A program made the translations under genes and the position numbers. From positions 124,001-188,000 of the forward strand of contig NZ_FOFM01000001.1 in NCBI RefSeq assembly GCF_900110875.1: DNA of 64,000 nucleotides. The letters are read 5' to 3'. How positions within the stretch are numbered: position 1 is the first letter of the stretch; the number at the start of each line of letters is the position of its first letter. Shown one piece after another: positions 18,647 to 26,836 of the stretch. Source of the stretch: Pseudovibrio axinellae (GTDB lineage Bacteria > Pseudomonadota > Alphaproteobacteria > Rhizobiales > Stappiaceae). The notes beneath the pieces are model-generated. The model was not told the origin of the DNA and searched no databases. It saw nothing but the letters and a program-made list of their open reading frames with translations.

Positions 18647-19786
18647 ATGCTGACAGCTGACCAAGCACGACACCTGGGAAACGCACGCGGTTCAGATCTT
18701 CGCGATTTGATGCAGCAAGCTGCAGCAGTAAAGCGCCAGTATTGGGGCGAGACTGTCACCTACTCCCGTAAAGTTTTTGTGCCATTGACCAATATGTGCC
18801 GTGACACCTGCACCTATTGCACGTTTGTAAAACACCCTAGTTCTCCCGAGGCTCATATCATGACGCCTTCGCAAGTCATGCAGACTGCCCGCTCCGGGGA
18901 GAAAACGGGTTGCAAAGAGCTGCTTTTTAGTTTGGGTGAAAAGCCAGAGCTACGGTATGAGCACGCAAAGAGCGCGCTGGCAGCACTTGGTTACGATACC
19001 ATGATCGGTTATCTGGCCGATGTTTGCGAAATGGTATTGCAAGAGACCACGCTTCTTCCGCATGTGAATGCAGGCACGTTGAGCGATGATGAAATTGATC
19101 AACTGCGCCCTTATGCGGCCTCCATGGGCATGATGCTGGAAACCACTAGCAAACGCCTGATGAAGAAAGGCCAGCCACATTACGGTTGCCCAGACAAGTC
19201 CCCGCTTCAACGATTACGCACACTTGAACGCGCTGGCCAGAAGAAGGTTCCGTTCACAACAGGATTGCTGATCGGCATTGGCGAAACGTGGGGGGAGCGC
19301 ATTGAAGCGCTTGAAGCCATCAATGCCAGCCACGCTCGGTACGGGCACATTCAGGAAGTCATCATCCAGAACTTTCAACGCAAACCAGGCATCAGCATGG
19401 AAAACTCTCCTGAGCCGTCACTGACTGACATGCTACGCACGCTGGCCGTTGCACGCCTTATACTCTCGCCAGATATCAGCCTCCAGGCACCACCCAACCT
19501 GAATGAGCGGCACATCGAGTACCTGAACGCGGGTATCAATGATTGGGGCGGTATATCTCCTGTCACCATTGATTTCATTAATCCGCAGCATCGCTGGCCG
19601 GTGATCGAGGAATTAGCGAAATCGACGCAGTTGGCTGGTCAGAATCTAGAGGAAAGACTGACTGTCTATCCAAGCTATTTAACTGAGAAGACCGAGTTTA
19701 TTAATCCGGATGTTCTCTCCAAGTCACAAGGACTTTGGGAAAAAATTGGAACTTCTACGGCGCGTCACATAGGAGGTGTTCTATGA
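18647..19786 (+). CDS. cofG: FO synthase subunit 1 (7,8-didemethyl-8-hydroxy-5-deazariboflavin synthase, CofG)
   Basis: Radical-SAM enzyme that joins with CofH to form the deazaflavin chromophore FO of coenzyme F420 from a tyrosine adduct of the ribityl-uracil intermediate. The protein has 379 residues. The SAM cluster motif C-x3-C-x2-C is at Cys51, Cys55 and Cys58 (NMCRDTCTYC). The CofG hallmark FVPLTNMCRD and the C-terminal WGGISPVTIDFINP region are clear. It is the first gene of the plus-strand F420 operon, and its stop overlaps the cofH start (ATGA). CofG and CofH are separate proteins here, unlike the fused FbiC of actinobacteria. Confidence 0.96.
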   Translation: MLTADQARHLGNARGSDLRDLMQQAAAVKRQYWGETVTYSRKVFVPLTNMCRDTCTYCTFVKHPSSPEAHIMTPSQVMQTARSGEKTGCKELLFSLGEKPELRYEHAKSALAALGYDTMIGYLADVCEMVLQETTLLPHVNAGTLSDDEIDQLRPYAASMGMMLETTSKRLMKKGQPHYGCPDKSPLQRLRTLERAGQKKVPFTTGLLIGIGETWGERIEALEAINASHARYGHIQEVIIQNFQRKPGISMENSPEPSLTDMLRTLAVARLILSPDISLQAPPNLNERHIEYLNAGINDWGGISPVTIDFINPQHRWPVIEELAKSTQLAGQNLEERLTVYPSYLTEKTEFINPDVLSKSQGLWEKIGTSTARHIGGVL

Positions 19787-21057
19787 CTTTATATCGGTTC
19801 CCTGATACAGCGCACGATACGCTTTCCTCACAAAATCTCAGCCCTTTTATCCGTGATATTTTGAGCAAGGCGTTGACCGGCATCGAAGTGTCTCAGGCCG
19901 AAGGTGAAGTCTTGTTTCGTGCACAAGCGAATGACTTCCAGGCAATTGCCGATGTGGCAGATATTCTTCGACAACGCACCTGTGGTAATCGCGTGGGGTT
20001 TGTCATCAATCGGAATATCAATTTCACCAATGTTTGTTACATGGGCTGCACGTTCTGCGGCTTTGCCAAACGAAGCGAAGACCCCGCAGCAGAGTGGCTT
20101 ATCCCGGAACAGATAGTCGTTCGCGCTCGCGAAGCATGGAACCGCGGCGCAACTGAAGTATGCATTCAAGGTGGATTGCATCCCAAAATGTCTGGGACTT
20201 ATTACCGTGAGATTGTTCTTGCTATCAAAGAAGCACTCCCAGACATGCATATTCATGCATTTTCACCATTTGAGGTTTGGTATGGCGCTTCGAAGACCAA
20301 ACAGAGCTATGTGGACTTTCTTCAAGACCTAAAAGATTGTGGCCTTGGATCTATGCCGGGGACGGCAGCTGAAATTTTGGATACAGATATTCGCCGCCAG
20401 CTGACCCGCAATAAGCTCAGCACCGAGAAGTGGGTTGAAATTATCAAGGCAGCTCATCATGTTGGTCTCCCAACTACAGCAACGATTATGTACGGTCATA
20501 TTGATGGCCCCGAGCACTGGGCAGCTCACTTAAGTCTCCTTCGTGACATACAAAAGGAGACTGGCGGCTTTACTGAGCTGGTACCCTTGAGTTTCGTTCA
20601 TTCAGAGAGCCCATTGTATACCCAAAACCCGGAGAGCGTACGCCCTGGACCAACCAATTTGGAAGTGCGTAAAATGCACGCCATTGCACGCATCATGCTG
20701 AATGGGTGGATCGATAACATTCAGGTGTCATGGACAAAACTGGGTGCGGAGTTTGCCCGCGAACTGCTGATGTGTGGTGTCAATGATTTAGGCGGCACGC
20801 TGATGAATGAAAGTATTTCCCGATCTGCAGGCGCTGCACATGGCCAGGAAATCACGGCCTATGAGATGTGCCAAGTCATCCAGAGCTCTGGAGAACAGCC
20901 AATACAGCGAAATAGCATTTACGGCGTGATTGACGACTTTTCAACGGGTCTCCCAGAGCAACAAGCGCCGTTGATTAAGCGCCAAAACTCTGAGCTTCTG
21001 GGTTTTCTTAGCGAGAACAAAAATGCTCCAGCACAGGCTCTGGAAGGCACTGGATGA
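19783..21057 (+). CDS. cofH: FO synthase subunit 2 (CofH)
   Basis: Radical-SAM enzyme that couples tyrosine to 5-amino-6-ribitylamino-uracil, giving the substrate of CofG. The true start is the ATG at 19783, after AGGAGG at 19771-19776 and overlapping the cofG stop. The open frame continues upstream without meaning. The protein has 424 residues, with the cluster cysteines Cys85, Cys89 and Cys92 (NVCYMGCTFCGF). ARIMLNGWIDNIQVSW and GGTLMNESISRSAGA near the C-terminus are typical of CofH. It overlaps cofD by ATGA, showing tight translational coupling. Confidence 0.96.
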   Translation: MTLYRFPDTAHDTLSSQNLSPFIRDILSKALTGIEVSQAEGEVLFRAQANDFQAIADVADILRQRTCGNRVGFVINRNINFTNVCYMGCTFCGFAKRSEDPAAEWLIPEQIVVRAREAWNRGATEVCIQGGLHPKMSGTYYREIVLAIKEALPDMHIHAFSPFEVWYGASKTKQSYVDFLQDLKDCGLGSMPGTAAEILDTDIRRQLTRNKLSTEKWVEIIKAAHHVGLPTTATIMYGHIDGPEHWAAHLSLLRDIQKETGGFTELVPLSFVHSESPLYTQNPESVRPGPTNLEVRKMHAIARIMLNGWIDNIQVSWTKLGAEFARELLMCGVNDLGGTLMNESISRSAGAAHGQEITAYEMCQVIQSSGEQPIQRNSIYGVIDDFSTGLPEQQAPLIKRQNSELLGFLSENKNAPAQALEGTG

Positions 21058-22034
21058 CAAACAAGGCCAAAGTAAAAGTCACGCTCATTGCTGGTGGCGT
21101 GGGCGGCGCCAAAATGGCGGAAGGTTTATATCACTTAGATAATGTTGCGCTGTCTATCATTGGCAACATTGCAGATGACGAAGCATTTCACGGCCTGTGG
21201 GTTTCACCAGATATCGACACACTCACCTATACGCTCTCGGATGTGATTGATCGTGACCAAGGCTGGGGGGTGGCAGATGAAAGTCATCGAACATTGGAGA
21301 CCCTGTCCAAACTGGGTGATGATACATGGATGTCACTGGGAGATCGTGATTTTGGTCTTCACATTTGCCGTACACATCGGCGTGCCTGTGGTGATCGCCC
21401 CACGTTGATCGCCCGCGATATCGCCAAGAGTTTCGGTTTAACATGCGATATAGTTCTACCCACAGACGATACCGTCCAAACCCGAGTAAGGTCTGATCAG
21501 GGCTGGCTGAGTTTTCAGGAGTATTTCGTCAAAGAACGCTGCGCACCCGAGGTTCGGGAATTGCAATATGAAAATATTGAAAAAGCGCAAGTGACGAACG
21601 AAGCTCTTGAAGCACTTGGAACCGCTGACCTTATTGTGATCGCTCCCAGCAATCCATTAGTCAGTATTTTGCCGATCCTAAAGGTGCCCGGTGTTTTAGA
21701 GGCAATCAAAGCCTCCAGTGCACCGAAAATTGGTGTTTCACCAATCATCAATGGCGGCGTGGTGAAAGGGCCAGCCGATCGGATGCTGGCCTCCTTGGGT
21801 TATGACGCGACCGCCTTTGGAGTTGCGCAAATTTATGCAGGCTTTCTGGATGGCTTTGTGATCGATCACGCTGACGCGCAGCATGTGCCGGCAATGCGTG
21901 AACTTGGCCTGAACACCCACTTAGACACTATCCTTATGAAAACGCGCGAGGACAAAATACGTCTTGCTGAACAGCTACTCGGCTTATCTGGTGTATTGGA
22001 CAGCATAGATTTAGTATCTGAGGGGGGAAACTGA
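21054..22034 (+). CDS. cofD: 2-phospho-L-lactate transferase (CofD / FbiA type)
   Basis: Transfers the phospholactyl (or equivalent) group from the guanylylated precursor to FO, forming F420-0 or its analogue. The protein has 326 residues. The nucleotide-binding GGVGGAK motif lies at residues 14-20, followed by the FO-contacting stretch IIGNIADDE and the GLWVSPDIDTLTYTL segment of the family. The C-terminal part has SPIINGGVVKGPADRML, also a CofD hallmark. Position fourth-overlap-style within cofG-cofH-cofD-cofC supports the call. The actual precursor (2-phospholactate, PEP or 3-phosphoglycerate) cannot be told from sequence by eye. Confidence 0.95.
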   Translation: MTNKAKVKVTLIAGGVGGAKMAEGLYHLDNVALSIIGNIADDEAFHGLWVSPDIDTLTYTLSDVIDRDQGWGVADESHRTLETLSKLGDDTWMSLGDRDFGLHICRTHRRACGDRPTLIARDIAKSFGLTCDIVLPTDDTVQTRVRSDQGWLSFQEYFVKERCAPEVRELQYENIEKAQVTNEALEALGTADLIVIAPSNPLVSILPILKVPGVLEAIKASSAPKIGVSPIINGGVVKGPADRMLASLGYDATAFGVAQIYAGFLDGFVIDHADAQHVPAMRELGLNTHLDTILMKTREDKIRLAEQLLGLSGVLDSIDLVSEGGN

Positions 22035-22684
22035 TGACGGAGAAACTCGTCAAAACCCTCATCGTGGTGCCCGTAAAGGACTTTGCTCTGGCAAAATCAC
22101 GTTTAGGGCCACACTTGGACGCAGTTGAGCGTGCGAAGGTGGCAGAAAACCTGTTTGCACAAACTCTGTCTTTCTTACAAGAGGTCCAGCACCGTAATCG
22201 AATTGCCGTCGATGTTGCTGTGGTGACCAGCTCAGAAGAAATTGCTGAACGAGTCGGCACTGGTTTCGCCCACCTCATACGCGAGGCACAGGTGGCTGGG
22301 TTAAACTCAGCTTTAGCAACAGCAGCAGATTGGGCAAGCACCCACAACTACGAAACCCTTTGCGTTTTGCCTGCAGATATTGCAGCTCCTGATTTTGAGG
22401 AGTTTGAGCGCATCCTTAGTCTTGGAGGGAAACCACTCTCTCTTACGCTGTGTCCTTCTCACGATTATGGCACCAATGTCCTTGTCGTAACGCCGCCTAA
22501 TGCGATCACATTCACGTATGGAAGTGCTTCATTCTTGAAGCATCAAAAACAGGCAGCCGAGCGCGGTCTTGAATGTATCATCGCCCCCTCCTCATCCTTT
22601 TCTAGAGATATCGACTATATGGAAGATTTGACGGTGGCTCAGCCGATGCTCCTTACAAAACTGTCTGAGCGGAGAGCTGTTTGA
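22034..22684 (+). CDS. cofC: 2-phospho-L-lactate (or PEP / 3-phosphoglycerate) guanylyltransferase (CofC)
   Basis: Activates the three-carbon acid with GTP for use by CofD. The protein has 216 residues with the nucleotidyltransferase start VVPVKDFALAKSRLGP, and VLPADIAAPDFEEFE as the metal-binding core. The motif CPSHDYGTNVLVVTPP is the CofC-specific substrate region. It overlaps cofD by one base (TGATG). Known CofC enzymes differ in using 2-phospholactate (archaea), PEP (mycobacteria) or 3-phosphoglycerate (Paraburkholderia/Mycetohabitans), so which F420 variant is made here is open. Confidence 0.92.
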   Translation: MTEKLVKTLIVVPVKDFALAKSRLGPHLDAVERAKVAENLFAQTLSFLQEVQHRNRIAVDVAVVTSSEEIAERVGTGFAHLIREAQVAGLNSALATAADWASTHNYETLCVLPADIAAPDFEEFERILSLGGKPLSLTLCPSHDYGTNVLVVTPPNAITFTYGSASFLKHQKQAAERGLECIIAPSSSFSRDIDYMEDLTVAQPMLLTKLSERRAV

Positions 22685-23454
22685 TGCATTCAGTTTCACT
22701 CCACGCGATCCCCGATATTCCAGAAATCAAACCGGGAGATGAGCTCCCAAAAATCCTTGGCGATGCCATTGAGGCATGCGGACTATCTTTGAAGGACGGA
22801 GATGTCCTGACATCCGCTCATAAGATTTTCTCTAAGGCTGAGGGGCGTATCGTCAACCTGACAACCGTTACTCCCTCCCAAGATGCTAAGCGCTATGGGG
22901 AGGAGCTTAACAAAGACCCACGCAAGGTTGAGGTGATTTTGCAGGAGAGTCGCCGGGTGGTCCGTCATTTCAAACGGCCGACGCAACACGAAGGAACCAT
23001 AATCTGCGAGCACAAGCTTGGTTTTATTTCTGCCAATGCTGCCGTGGATGAATCCAACAGTGGTCAGGACCAAACCCTGATTTTGCTCCCAGAGGACCCC
23101 GATACCAGTGCAAGGCATATGCAAGCCGCTTTGTCCAAGCGCTTCAACGTTCGCATTGGATTTGCAATCACCGATACATTTGGGCGGCCTTGGCGCTTAG
23201 GGCAGGTAAATGTGGCAGTGGGCCTTTCCGGCATTCCTGCCACCATCAAAGAACAGGGCAACACGGACGCGCATGGGCGGGTCTTAAACGTCACTGAGCC
23301 TGCATTTGCTGATGAGTTGGCTGCTGCGTCTGGTCTCGTCATTTCAAAAGCGGGGCAAACACCAGTTGTTCTGTTTCGTGGGTTGAGCTGGAATTTCACT
23401 GAGAGTTCAGCGCAGAACTTAATCAGATCCCAAAAGGAGGACATGTTCCGATGA
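22684..23454 (+). CDS. cofE: Coenzyme F420-0:L-glutamate ligase (CofE)
   Basis: Adds gamma-linked glutamates to F420-0 using GTP. The ATG at 22684 overlaps the cofC stop by one base, giving 256 residues. CofE hallmarks are [35 protein letters not shown] and [15 protein letters not shown]. It is a stand-alone ligase: it lacks the C-terminal nitroreductase-like domain of mycobacterial FbiB, which reduces dehydro-F420. If PEP were the precursor, a reductase would have to be encoded elsewhere. Overlap with the next gene by ATGA. Confidence 0.95.
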   Translation: MHSVSLHAIPDIPEIKPGDELPKILGDAIEACGLSLKDGDVLTSAHKIFSKAEGRIVNLTTVTPSQDAKRYGEELNKDPRKVEVILQESRRVVRHFKRPTQHEGTIICEHKLGFISANAAVDESNSGQDQTLILLPEDPDTSARHMQAALSKRFNVRIGFAITDTFGRPWRLGQVNVAVGLSGIPATIKEQGNTDAHGRVLNVTEPAFADELAAASGLVISKAGQTPVVLFRGLSWNFTESSAQNLIRSQKEDMFR

Positions 23455-24119
23455 CATTAGCGATTATCGGAGGAACCGGGCCGCAGGGCCAGGGGCTCGC
23501 ACTTAGGTTTGCCCGCGCTGGCATTCCGGTGGCCCTGGGTTCTCGTGATGCTGCCCGAGGCAAGGACATTGCAAAAGATCTTATGAGTAAACTCCCAAAA
23601 GCAGCTGCTCATATCGAAGGTATGGGCAATGAAGATGCCGTTACTGCTGCAACCGAATGCGTGATGCTCGCGGTGCCCTATGCAGCGCATAACGCTACGC
23701 TTGATGCTCTGAAGCCGCACCTTACTGGCAAAATCCTCATTGATATTGTGGTGCCACTTGCTCCAGGCGACCCGAAGACCGTCGAAATGCCACCAGAAGG
23801 CTCTGCCACGGAGGCTGCGCAGGCGTTGCTTGGGCCAGATATTCCGGTTGTAGGAGCGTTACATAACGTTTCTGCTACAACCTTGAACAACCTTGAGTGG
23901 GCAATCAACTGCGATATCCTTGTATGCGGAGACAGCCTTGAGGCACGTAAGGTGGTGATGGAGCTGGTCAACAAATTGGACGTGAAGACTTATAACAGCG
24001 GCAACGCCAAAGCCGCACGTTGCATAGAAGCTATTACTCCAATTCTTATTCGCCAGAACATTTCAAAAGCCGTGCCATTCACACATGCGGGCATTCGTAT
24101 TTGGGCACCGGATCACTAA
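23451..24119 (+). CDS. npdG: NADPH:F420 oxidoreductase (Fno/NpdG)
   Basis: Transfers hydride between NADPH and F420, here most likely making F420H2 for the next enzyme. The protein has 222 residues. The N-terminal Rossmann motif [15 protein letters not shown] begins at residue 5. Ser31-Arg32 in GSRDAARG stand where the 2'-phosphate of NADP is bound in this family. The central [14 protein letters not shown] and the [14 protein letters not shown] segment are typical of NpdG. It is translationally coupled to cofE and 32 bp before the LLM gene. The ribosome site AAAGGAGG is near perfect. Confidence 0.94.
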   Translation: MTLAIIGGTGPQGQGLALRFARAGIPVALGSRDAARGKDIAKDLMSKLPKAAAHIEGMGNEDAVTAATECVMLAVPYAAHNATLDALKPHLTGKILIDIVVPLAPGDPKTVEMPPEGSATEAAQALLGPDIPVVGALHNVSATTLNNLEWAINCDILVCGDSLEARKVVMELVNKLDVKTYNSGNAKAARCIEAITPILIRQNISKAVPFTHAGIRIWAPDH

Positions 24120-24151
24120 TTACGTTACTTTAAGAAGTGGAGGAGAGAGAC

Positions 24152-25186
24152 ATGGACTTTGGTATTTGTTTTAAAGGGTTTGTAGAGCCTGACCGCGCAC
24201 GCGCACTTGTCCGACAAGCTGAAAATGCAGGCTTTAAGTACTGCTGGTTTTATGACAGCCACATTTTATGGCGCGAAAGCTATGTAGCAATGGCGATGTG
24301 TATGGAGCACACAAAAACCATGCGATTTGGGCCGTGTGTGACCAACCCGAACACCAGGGACTGGTCTCATGCAGCCAGCTTGTTTGGATCACTTGCAAAG
24401 CAGTCTGGCGGCCGTTTTGACATTGGTCTGGGTCGCGGCGACAGCGCTGTACGTGTGATGGGCAAGAAACCTGCTCCGCTGAAGCGCCTAGAGGAATTCA
24501 CCCATGTTGTAAAAACGCTGGTGCGCGGTGATGAAGCGCAATACGGTGAATGCCCTGAGCCCGTAAAATTTCCTTGGGCTGATGGCTACGAGCTTCCTGT
24601 ATGGGTTGCTGCATACGGCCCCAAAGCCTTGAACTCTGCCGGGCGTGTAGGCGATGGACTAATATTGCAGATTGCTGAGCCAGCAATTTGTAAATGGCTG
24701 GGTAGCCAAGCGATTGCAGCCGGTGAGGAAGCAGGCCGCGACATGAGCAATTTCGGCATTATGGCTGCTGCGCCAGCACACACTGGCTCATTGGAAGAAG
24801 GAATTGAGAAGACCAAATGGTTCCCCGCTATGGTCGGCAACCACGTTGCAGATATCGTAGAAAAATACGGCTCAAATAGCGACCAGGTACCGGAAAGTCT
24901 GACATCTTACATCGAAAATCGTCGCGGCTACGATTACTCCAAGCATGGTCAAAGCGATAATCCCTTCTTAGATTTCATTACCGATGACATCGTTGAAAGC
25001 TTTGCTGTTCTGGGCCCACCAGAAAACCACATTAAAAAACTAAACAAGCTTAAGGATGCTGGCATTACCCAGTTCAACATTTACCTGGACAGTGGCGATG
25101 AAGAAAAAATTATTGCTGATTATGGTGAGAAGATCATCCCTGCGTTCACTACCGAGAACACAAGACTATCGGAACCTGTGAGCTAA
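24152..25186 (+). CDS. LLM-class F420-dependent oxidoreductase; candidate uracil/thymine reductase
   Basis: Luciferase-like TIM-barrel protein of 344 residues, start ATG 24152 after GGAGGAGAG. The N-terminal MDFGICFKGF strand, YCWFYDSHILWRE near residues 30-41, GPCVTNPNTRDW, RFDIGLGRGDSAVRVMG and VWVAAYGPKALN match the F420-dependent branch of the LLM superfamily. By eye it resembles the CPS_4612-type subgroup, but this is unverified. It is the last gene of the F420 operon, so it is the best candidate for the cofactor's user. With dihydropyrimidinase and ureidopropionase divergently encoded and a RutR-like regulator next door, reduction of the pyrimidine 5,6 double bond is a specific, untested proposal. 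An oxygenase role like RutA, or another substrate, remains possible. Confidence 0.85.
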   Translation: MDFGICFKGFVEPDRARALVRQAENAGFKYCWFYDSHILWRESYVAMAMCMEHTKTMRFGPCVTNPNTRDWSHAASLFGSLAKQSGGRFDIGLGRGDSAVRVMGKKPAPLKRLEEFTHVVKTLVRGDEAQYGECPEPVKFPWADGYELPVWVAAYGPKALNSAGRVGDGLILQIAEPAICKWLGSQAIAAGEEAGRDMSNFGIMAAAPAHTGSLEEGIEKTKWFPAMVGNHVADIVEKYGSNSDQVPESLTSYIENRRGYDYSKHGQSDNPFLDFITDDIVESFAVLGPPENHIKKLNKLKDAGITQFNIYLDSGDEEKIIADYGEKIIPAFTTENTRLSEPVS

Positions 25187-25194
25187 CATAGGCT

Positions 25195-25218
25195 GACCGG
25201 GCAGGTAAAAGCCCGGTC
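25195..25218 (+). terminator. Terminator-like hairpin at the end of the F420 operon
   Basis: GACCGGGC at 25195-25202 pairs perfectly with GCCCGGTC at 25211-25218 around an 8-nt loop. The following TACTTCTTGC is only a modest U-tract. It marks the likely end of the cofG to LLM transcript, 8 bases after the LLM stop. Confidence 0.6.
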
Positions 25219-25273
25219 TACTTCTTGCAATGGGTGTCTTTTAGACAACGCATGCCAAGAGTGAGGAGCTCAC

Positions 25274-25333
25274 ATAACTACAGAAAAGCAATAGTTATCC
25301 GTGTCAGTTAGTTCATCACGACTTTTCTAACTG
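25274..25333. promoter_or_regulatory. Two inverted repeats upstream of the RutR-like gene
   Basis: ATAACTA (25274-25280) faces TAGTTAT (25292-25298), and CAGTTAG (25305-25311) faces CTAACTG (25327-25333). Both use TAACT/AGTTA half-sites and lie 100-160 bp before the regulator start. They may be operators for autoregulation. The first resembles the ATAAC...GTTAT dyad at 17821-17846 beside the amidohydrolase gene. Confidence 0.35.
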
Positions 25334-25435
25334 AGCTGAACTTGATATCAGCAACTTGTTTTCGTTAGTGCTCATGTGTTCAATCCCTCCGAGCTTTCGG
25401 TTTCGCCTCGGGGGTGTCGCAGTTTGGAAAAAATA

Positions 25436-26065
25436 ATGGCTAAGGCTTCTGAGGCAAAAGGCAAAACACGCATTCAGATAGAGAAGACTGAGAAGATCCT
25501 CGCAGCAGCACTTGATGTTTTCTCAACCTACGGATTTCGTGGATCTACGATTGATCAGGTTGCACAGAAAGCCGGATTATCGAAGCCGAACCTCTTTTAT
25601 TACTATGATAGCAAGGACGCTATACATGCCGAGCTGATCGAACGTTTGCTTTACATTTGGCTAGACCCGCTACATCAGCTCAACCCTGAAGGCGAACCTA
25701 TCGAAGAAATTTGCTCCTATGTAAAACGTAAGCTTGAAATGGCACGAGATTACCCGCGGGAGAGTCGGTTATTTGCCAATGAAATTTTGCAGGGTGCGCC
25801 GCGTATTAACACTCTGATTGCTGGGCCATTAAAATCTCTGGTGGACGAGAAAACGACAGTGATTCAAAGCTGGATCGATGCAGACAGGATCGCTGAGACT
25901 GACCCATATCACTTGCTATTTTCAATTTGGTCGACCACACAACACTACGCAGATTTTGACAGTCAGGTCCAAACACTACTTCCAAGTGAGCGAATAAAAA
26001 ATAGGTTCCAGGATGCAGCAGCCCATCTGGACCGTATGTTCCGAAAGAGTCTTTCTCCGCATTAA
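25436..26065 (+). CDS. RutR-like TetR-family regulator, probable pyrimidine sensor
   Basis: TetR repressor-type protein of 209 residues, start ATG 25436 (GGAAAA upstream); the open frame reaching back to 25376 is not needed. The N-terminal helix-turn-helix ends in KPNLFYYYDSKDAIH. The C-terminal domain strongly resembles E. coli RutR: RDYPRESRLFANEILQGAP, LVDEKTTVIQSWI and the block IWSTTQHYADF. Trp75, Trp165 and Gln169 fall where I recall the RutR uracil-pocket residues. RutR binds uracil and thymine and controls pyrimidine catabolism. Its place just behind the F420/LLM operon suggests that this operon and the divergent hydrolase operon respond to pyrimidines. It is convergent with btuD, only 9 bp away. 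Confidence 0.87.
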   Translation: MAKASEAKGKTRIQIEKTEKILAAALDVFSTYGFRGSTIDQVAQKAGLSKPNLFYYYDSKDAIHAELIERLLYIWLDPLHQLNPEGEPIEEICSYVKRKLEMARDYPRESRLFANEILQGAPRINTLIAGPLKSLVDEKTTVIQSWIDADRIAETDPYHLLFSIWSTTQHYADFDSQVQTLLPSERIKNRFQDAAAHLDRMFRKSLSPH

Positions 26066-26074
26066 GCACAAGTG

Positions 26075-26836
26075 CTACAAGCGCGCTGCTGGTGTAATGA
26101 TAGGCCCCTGCTCTGTTTTTACAATTTGCGCACTCACGCGGTAAACATCTTGCACGCGCTCTTGTGTCAAGACTTGCTCAGGCGTGCCGCAGGCGACCAC
26201 TTTTCCATCTTTTAACATAACCAACGTGGTGCAGAGTCGGGCAGCATAGGTCCAGTCATGCAGGCTTACCAGCATAGAGGTGCCTTGTTCCCTTAGGTTT
26301 TGAAAAATCTCGCTCAGTTCGAGCTGATGTTCCGGGTCAAGACCAGCAGTGGGTTCATCTGCAACAATCAATGGCGTCTTTTGCATGAGCGCACGACCGA
26401 GAAGTGCTCTTGTTTTTTCGCCACCTGAAACCTGAAGGATCGATGACTTTCTGATCGTTTCTAGGCTCAGGCTTTTTATGATCTGCTTACGTTGCTCTTT
26501 GTATTTTGGGGTGCGTACAGAACCTCCAACTGCCTCGCAGCCCAGGGCGAGAACGCGTTCAACGGTTAGGTCCCATGCAACATCGCGCTCCTGCGCCACG
26601 TAAGCAACATGCCTGGAAAGTTGTTTTACCGAAATGCTTGAAAGAGGCTGTCGGCCATAGCTGATTTCTCCGCAAGAGGGGATCAAACCCACCAATGCCT
26701 TCATGAGCGTGGATTTACCTGAGCCGTTGGGACCAATTAGCCCAACAATCTCGCCCCTACCAATCTCCAGATTGATCGATGACAGCACCTGACGCTGGCC
26801 ATAGTTGGCCGACACGTTGTTAAGTTGAAGTAACAT
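26075..26836 (-). CDS. btuD: Vitamin B12 ABC transporter ATP-binding protein (BtuD)
   Basis: Cytoplasmic ATPase subunit of a FecCD/BtuCD-type importer, 253 residues. Walker A GPNGSGKST near residues 36-44, signature QVSGGEKTRALLGRAL and Walker B LIVADEPTAGLDPEH are present. Its start overlaps the btuC stop (TGATG). The upstream receptor gene follows a cobalamin riboswitch, so cobalamin rather than iron-siderophore is the likely cargo. In the signature, SGGEK replaces the more usual SGGEQ, a minor variation. Confidence 0.9.
   Translation of the reverse strand: MLLQLNNVSANYGQRQVLSSINLEIGRGEIVGLIGPNGSGKSTLMKALVGLIPSCGEISYGRQPLSSISVKQLSRHVAYVAQERDVAWDLTVERVLALGCEAVGGSVRTPKYKEQRKQIIKSLSLETIRKSSILQVSGGEKTRALLGRALMQKTPLIVADEPTAGLDPEHQLELSEIFQNLREQGTSMLVSLHDWTYAARLCTTLVMLKDGKVVACGTPEQVLTQERVQDVYRVSAQIVKTEQGPIITPAARL

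Noticed and set aside
18647-25186. F420 operon as a recently acquired mobile island
   Set aside because: No integrase, transposase, tRNA or direct repeats at the edges, and codon and base use look like the neighbours; older transfer cannot be excluded.
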